Part shown: piece after piece, positions 58,151 to 64,000 of the stretch
How the letters are laid out: each line of letters begins with the position of its first letter
Position numbering within the stretch: position 1 is the first letter of the stretch
Assembly (NCBI GenBank): GCA_014898425.1
Contig: RCSZ01000008.1
Coordinates: 941,501 to 1,005,500, forward strand
Direction: 5' to 3'
From: Botryotinia globosa
Taxonomy: Eukaryota; Ascomycota; Leotiomycetes; Helotiales; Sclerotiniaceae
DNA: 64,000 nt
Program-made: the position numbers and the translations under genes
The notes under the pieces: generated by a model
What the model was told of the DNA's origin: nothing
The model's database searches: none
What the model saw: the letters and a program-made list of their open reading frames with translations, nothing else

Positions 58151-61100
58151 GCCTAGTACTATAGAATAATGAAAGTTATTCAGAATTCTAATATTAGGAG
58201 TTCAATCTATTATATATATATTATCTATTCTATTTTCTTGTAAAATTATATTCGATATTATTAGATTAAACTTTAGCTAATTTGAATTATTCTAAATTCG
58301 GATTTTCAAAATATATTAAATTCGAAGTTTTATAATAATAGCGAATTCTTTATATATGAATTTTTTATATATATAGAGATATTTAATAGTATATTTATTA
58401 GATTGATAAGGGAAAGAGAATATATTCAGATTTAAGTTTTGAATCTAAAGTATATCGGATAATTCCTATATTAGCTTTAATTTATTCAACGACTTCTATT
58501 TTCAATCATTTATTAGCTTTAATTATATTAATTTATTTTAAAATATTGAAAAATTATGATTTTAATTTAAATCTAATTAAAAACGGATTTAAAAATTTAA
58601 ATAATTGTATAATAGATATATTAATTCAAGTAGTTATATATTGGTTCTAGGAACCCCTTATTTCCTATATGGTATGTTTCGATAGCTGTTTGTGTGTATG
58701 TATTCATGATGGTCATCCGATGTGTATATTGACAATTGCTTGTGCAGAGCTTGTGTAGAGATGGGAAGAATATTTCGATGATATGATTTTGTTGGTATCA
58801 ACTTGGTTGATAAGTGTAATAAGTACTTAATTCTATGGTGGTTGTATTGTTCTTGATCATCATTATCTATGGGAAGCTAGTACTAAATATAGGGAAGCGC
58901 TAGCGCGACACTAGCTAATACAGTGCCCTCTTGGATCACATGATCAATGTCCCGACAGATTTCGATGCGATGTGATGTGGAGTTTGAGGGGATCTGTTTT
59001 TGAGTGATGCGCTTGCGTTGTTTGTCTAGGTATCTGAATGGATGCGAAATCGTAGTTGACGCTTAGAGTGAGGGTGGAATTGGGACTTTCGGCTGAGCAG
59101 GTGCTGGATAGGGAATGGTTGATAAGGGATACTGTGAGGGAGTGGGATGGGATGTTGAGGAGATGATATTTGTGCGGTGCGACGGAGATTCTTGTCTTGG
59201 TGATGCGATGCTTTTGTAGAGAAGTGTTACGCTGGATTTTAATGAGGATTCGGAGCGATGATGGGGTTTCTCGGGGGATACTTCAAGCGAGTGGGATACC
59301 GAGGAGATAATATGTGTGCGAAACTCTTCGGAAGATTTGGATATAAGTGATACAACAGCTTTTCAGGAAGAAACTTCTTCGGACTTTGTTGCCCATTCGG
59401 AGCTCAGTGATGAGTCTTCTTTGAGTTGAGGACTCCGTTGCGAGTGACTTGTGAAGCGATGGATATCAGCTGGACGGGTAGACAGGAAATTATCTTTCGA
59501 GCTTGTTAGAATATTGTACTTGGTAGGTTCAGAGTATGTTTGTGGGAGTATTTTAATGATCATAGGAGTAGATACCTGAGCTCCAGATAGAGAATACTAG
59601 CACCAATAACGCAGAGATGGAGTGTGGGCCAACATCAATTGCAAATTGTATATCAGGATGCGAGTATCTTTTTTATTCCTGATGGTGATGTTGATGTTTT
59701 CGTGCAGGATATTTGTGAGGGTAGAGTGAACGTCGAGAGGGAATATTGCTCGAAGGCAGGTTAGGCTATTAGATGGAAGACTTCAAGATGTATTTAAATT
59801 CAACTGAAAGACGTATCGATGCATCAAATTTCCTATTCCATTGAGATAAAGTATATATTAGAGTGTATACAAGAGGCTTCTCCGATTTACGAAAGCAGAT
59901 AACGCTATAAAAAAATATGACAAGCAGGTTGAGAATAAATCACTATAACACACCTATTTTTGTATCCAATATCTACCTACCCGACCTCATAAATCTTTGA
60001 AATAATGAAAATATCTCTCCGCATTGTAAACCCAGCTCTTTCGGTAATAGCGCAAAGATCAAGTTGTAAGTTGTCTCCCATGAAGCAAGCAGATTGAAAT
60101 CAACCTTTTTGATACTTATCAAAACTGCAACAGAAGTCTTACTATATATAATTCGTTAATTATACTTCCACAATACCTACCTACCCATTCAACTAACTCA
60201 TCTCACCTCTATTTATCATCATCCATCCATAATCATCCATTCATTCTCTACCTACCTATCTCATTCCCCAAAACACATATTCACCTCAAACACTATCATC
60301 CCATCCCATCCTACCGTCTTCATTCACCTTCACGCCCCACTTTCACTTCGTCCCAAGCACCTCCATCCACAAAAAGCAAAATTAACTCTCTCCAGCTTCT
60401 CCTTATAACAACAACTCTCTATAGGTATTTTAAAAAAAATAGAGAGACTCATTCAACCTCTAGTTCTAGAGGTCTATTCTCCCAATGTGTTCCACTTTTA
60501 ATGTGGACCATTGTATTCATATACAAACATCATTCCAATATTAAGCAATATTCAATACCACTCCGCCAAAGGTGATGTTTTTGGATATGAGAGGGAGCGA
60601 TTTGGAAATCATATCTTGCGGATTGAGTGGAGGGTGAAAGATGAATGAGCATGAGGTGGATGGTTTGCTTTGCAGAGTGACGGAGTTATCTTTGTAGAGA
60701 TGATGGGGGAGTTTAGGTGGATTTTAGTGGATAGTTGATGGAACTTGTGAGCATCATATGTGTAGCTTTTCTACCTGTGTAGACCTAGTACTTCGACCAT
60801 CGATCTATTGGTGAGGGTGAAACTCGAACAAGGAAATATGATCACGATATACGGGGAGATACTAACCCACGATAATATATTTTGACGGATTGAGAAAATG
60901 TACGGGGGACAAACAAGAGAAGAATCAAGAATGATCGGTATGTTCCTAGAACTAAACAAACTTAGGCAAATGGAAAAGTGTAATTACGGATCGATTCTTC
61001 TTGCTTTGGATTACCTGGTGAGCATCTCTTCTATATTGGTTGTGGATACCTTCAATTCTACCTATTTAGGGTTGTTCTTCTTGCGATGACTTTGGCTTGG

Positions 61101-62645
61101 TTTAAGTATTTTTCTGATATGCTGCTCGTTCATTCATTGTCACATCATCTACAGTGACAATTCACACCACCCAGCCAGATGCTGAGAGATACTCCAACCT
61201 CGATAGCCACCTTCATCAATAAAGAAAACTTGTCTATTCACCTAACCTCTCAATCAGCTCATCTCCCCACAATCTCCCCCCATCCGATCAGACCACCACC
61301 TCTCAAACCCATCAACCTGATGTCCGAATATTTCACTCAAAGCGTCCCCTCCGGCCGCATCTACGTAATCCCTTCTATTTCTTATCTCCAATCTCATCTC
61401 CAACAAAGAACCCTCTCCTCCCTGACTCCGAACTTCCAGATTCATCGCACACGCACTCATCACGCTGCAGTCCGGCTCCGAATTCTCCGCCTGATGACCT
61501 CGTCTGACATGCATTTAGAAAAGATACAAAAAAGTAGCAGGAAGGAACATGCTGCTTTAGCACCTTGAAAACAATGATCAGGAACGTTCGGGAATAAGAG
61601 AACAAAGGAATTTTAGATACGTGCTGCTTTACTGAGGGATTAAGAGGCTCCAAGTCGGGGTCACGATGACGGAAGAACGCATAGAGTGGTGAAAGAGCTG
61701 CGGTTAGCTGAACGCGGAATTGGGTGATAGAGTCCGAGGTACCGAGGGGAGAAAGGAACTAAGGAGGTAGAAAGGAATGAGTGCCGAGGCGTACAGAACA
61801 AAGGTGGAGGAAGAACAAAGAAGGAAGCGAGGAATAGAGTTTATTAAGTACGCTTCGATCATTCGGGACAGATTCCGAGCCCGTGAACAGATTTTCTTGA
61901 GATGAGAACAATGGAATGGTGTATGCGTGAAAGGAGATGCGAACAGACAAAGACCGGGATAGCCGATTTTAGTTTATTCAAGTGATGTTGTGAATGGGAG
62001 AAGTATGGAATTTGAACATAGACAGATACTTATTAGGTTACCAAGAAATGAAACGAAGGAGTTTGATGAAATTAGATCTAGAAATTGACTATTGGCCTAA
62101 TAATTTGCATTGTACATGACGCAATGGAAGGAATTGGATCATTTTGTGGAAACAACAAGAATGAACAAAGGATGAAAGAACATTCGATAGAAGACGAATA
62201 ACAAATGAAATCGCTACTATGTGTGTGAATAGATAGGAAGAACTTGTGCAATGGAGAAAGGGATAGAAGATATGTTTCCAAACTTGGATGCATTCCGGAA
62301 CTTTTGGAAAGGAGAAGAACAGTAGGAATGAAACTTACAATCAGAATCTGAAAGCTGTTTAAAAATCGCAGTGGAAGAGGCGGACGATAAGAGTGAGTTC
62401 CACAACTATGATGGCAATGATAGAGTGTAATCTACTCGCAATATGTCATCAGAAGGAAAGTGGGGAGGAGATAACTTACACATCGGAACGACTTACTTGG
62501 TACTAGTATTGAAATCTAAGTAGAAAATACTCACACATATAGACCATCACGGGTAGAAACTCTAGCGATAACAGCATTCGTCAATCACGCCCTATCATGC
62601 CGTAATCTACATAACAAAATCATGAGACCTAACCGCGAACGTCCA

Positions 62646-62675
62646 AATGTTGCACGTCTCAAAGGCCTGCGACCT
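62646..62675 (+). repeat. 30-bp motif, copy 1
   Basis: AATGTTGCACGTCTCAAAGG followed by CCTGCGACCT. It is one of four related copies between 62.6 and 63.9 kb, here in forward orientation. Confidence 0.7.
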
Positions 62676-63104
62676 CTTCACGAGATTAAAGCCCTATTCA
62701 ATAAGTAGCAGTCAAAGAATACGATTATTCCGTCTGAGACTTATCGAAAAGTGGGATATACAATGACAAGTGATGTGAAAATGGCAGTGGCTGCATAGTC
62801 GGCCGGTAGGTCTCGATAACAGTTGGAAGGCTTATACTAATTGCACGCACTTTCGTGCGAAGAGTCTCTCGCTTTAAGCTTGTGAGCTTATGAGCTATCT
62901 ACTGAGGTTTACCCTGAAAGGTAAAAATCAAATTGTATGTCTCAATGAGATAAATTTAGCAAGGGGATAATATTGTTTGGTGCTTTGAATAAGATACGAC
63001 AGGGTTGAAAGGATCAATTAGACGCACACGGTCTTCCTAGCGATCAACTTTCTCCAGAAATACTATTTCCAAATGAATTGGCAGATACAGAAAAACGTAG
63101 ACCC

Positions 63105-63135
63105 AATGTTGCACATCTGAAAAGGCCAGCGACCT
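63105..63135 (+). repeat. 30-bp motif, copy 2
   Basis: AATGTTGCACATCTGAAAAG followed by GCCAGCGACCT, forward orientation. Confidence 0.7.
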
Positions 63136-63637
63136 TCTAATCCCTAGTTCATGGCTCCCTCTAAGAATCCATCAACATCACTGCCCAGAGTAAAGACACA
63201 TGAGATGTAAAAGATTTGCTTAAAAAATGGAACTGGTCCCAATTACGGCTTCACCTTTAATCCCACTTACGGTCTTCGAACGGGCCGTGTGATCACATAA
63301 TTGAAAACTACGGGCTCACGAAGAACCGAGAATTCGCAGATCCCATTCGCGGCGCTTACATCGCGCTCACATCCGAGCTCATCGAACTTTTTGTGCCTAC
63401 CAAGCGCGATGACAAGTGTCGCCTCATTAAAATTCAGATTTAAATTGTTAGTCATGGAAGAAATGAAATATTTTTAGATTCTTGTGATGTAGGATTCAAT
63501 ACCCAGTTGAGTGGGTGGGAGTTGCCGCCACAGCCACCAAAAAAGGTTATTTCAACGGCCTCCTTGGCAACTGTAATTCAATATATTGATTTTTTTTGAG
63601 GAGCAGAGTAATTGTACGAATTGAGAAAATGAGAGGC

Positions 63638-63666
63638 GGTCGGTGGCCTTTTAAGATATGCAACAA
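63638..63666 (-). repeat. 30-bp motif, copy 3 (inverted)
   Basis: On the minus strand it reads TTGTTGCATATCTTAAAAGG then CCACCGACC. It is inverted relative to copies 1 and 2. Confidence 0.75.
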
Positions 63667-63838
63667 TCCCGTACGACACTTCATCTAGCTTGGGTAGCTA
63701 AGGAGAGAGAAAATTTGTTGCATATCGTAGCGTGGTCATTGTCCGGTCACAAGAAATATGGGTAATCTTACATTATTCTTATAGTGTATAATGCTAACGT
63801 GGCGAGTGGAGTCCAGTAGAGATGTGACAGGCTAGTGA

Positions 63839-63870
63839 AGGTCGGTGGCCTTTTGAGATATGCAACATTG
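63839..63870 (-). repeat. 30-bp motif, copy 4 (inverted)
   Basis: On the minus strand it reads CAATGTTGCATATCTCAAAA then GGCCACCGACCT. It is nearly identical to copy 3 and lies 200 bp beyond it. Confidence 0.75.
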
Positions 63871-64000
63871 CATTGTTCTACTTCACTTGAATCGTTGATG
63901 AAACCATCAATACACCAAATACGCGATATATTCATTATGATCTGACTTCTGGTTTCTGACTTTGACATGAAACTATTGCATTCGATGCATACAATCACTA

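Larger units (their letters stand above)
58151..64000. other. Gene-poor region to the end of the window
   Basis: The first 500 bp is very AT-rich. From about 58650 the composition becomes normal, but no reading frame shows a recognisable domain. At 59130-59430 a Ser/Glu-rich frame and imperfect copies of a GAGTGGGAT...GAGGAGAT block suggest a decayed gene. From 62.6 kb a 30-bp motif recurs four times (listed separately). Confidence 0.5.

Noticed and set aside
61179..61568. 129-codon plus-strand ORF
   Set aside because: Pro/Ser/His-rich, mirrored by open frames on the minus strand, no domain and no supporting introns.
1..64000. CRISPR array, bacterial operons or ribosome binding sites
   Set aside because: Introns, a eukaryotic-type tRNA without encoded CCA, and fungal gene families show this is a eukaryotic nuclear sequence; no regularly spaced direct repeats with unique spacers exist.

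Overview
The window is nuclear DNA of a filamentous ascomycete. Coding regions are cut by short GT...AG introns (about 39-120 bp) with CTAAC/CTGAC-like branch sites. Proteins have fungal architectures: a non-reducing polyketide synthase with SAT and PT domains, a fungal RGS protein, a GPI-anchored serine/threonine-rich surface protein and fungal chorismate synthase. AT-rich blocks hold decayed transposons with C-to-T type changes. The style suggests a leotiomycete, perhaps a Botrytis/Sclerotinia relative; that placement is inference.

Layout. 0.5-5.4 kb: one large three-exon gene for a disordered, repeat-bearing protein of unknown function with a possible N-terminal lipid anchor. 6.2-6.8 kb: broken remnant of a helical-repeat protein like those attached to fungal NACHT/STAND proteins. 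8.5-22.3 kb: a relic secondary-metabolite locus. It holds an apparently intact NAD(P)-binding epimerase-like gene, a cytochrome P450 pseudogene carrying a 480-bp MITE with a related 500-bp MITE at its 3' end, a 537-bp Mutator-like MITE with a perfect 9-bp target duplication, and an 8-kb non-reducing PKS (SAT-KS-AT-PT-ACP-ACP-CMeT-esterase/TE) that keeps its visible catalytic motifs but has two in-frame stops and one frameshift. 22.5-28.9 kb: housekeeping segment with a possible solo LTR, tRNA-Ala(AGC), chorismate synthase and lipoate-protein ligase transcribed divergently from a 370-bp promoter, and a GPI-anchored protein with three internal repeats. 29.3-31.4 kb: two further terminal-inverted-repeat elements, one with clear PIF/Harbinger hallmarks.

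32.4-41.2 kb: three small genes of unknown function, one doubtful small ORF, a zinc-dependent alcohol dehydrogenase of the cinnamyl-alcohol type, and the C-terminal half of a drug:H+ antiporter-like MFS transporter lacking its N-terminus. 41.2-53.1 kb: almost 12 kb without a credible gene, dense in micro- and minisatellites, leading to an RGS-domain gene (53.1-55.3 kb). That gene appears as two same-frame ORFs which a 42-nt intron would join into one 723-residue protein. 55.3-64 kb: a (GATTTT)n microsatellite, an AT-rich block with a further MITE, and a gene-poor tail with four copies of a 30-bp motif, two in each orientation.

Exon boundaries were worked out by hand from splice signals and reading-frame arithmetic, and functions from motif recognition. 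No database search was run.
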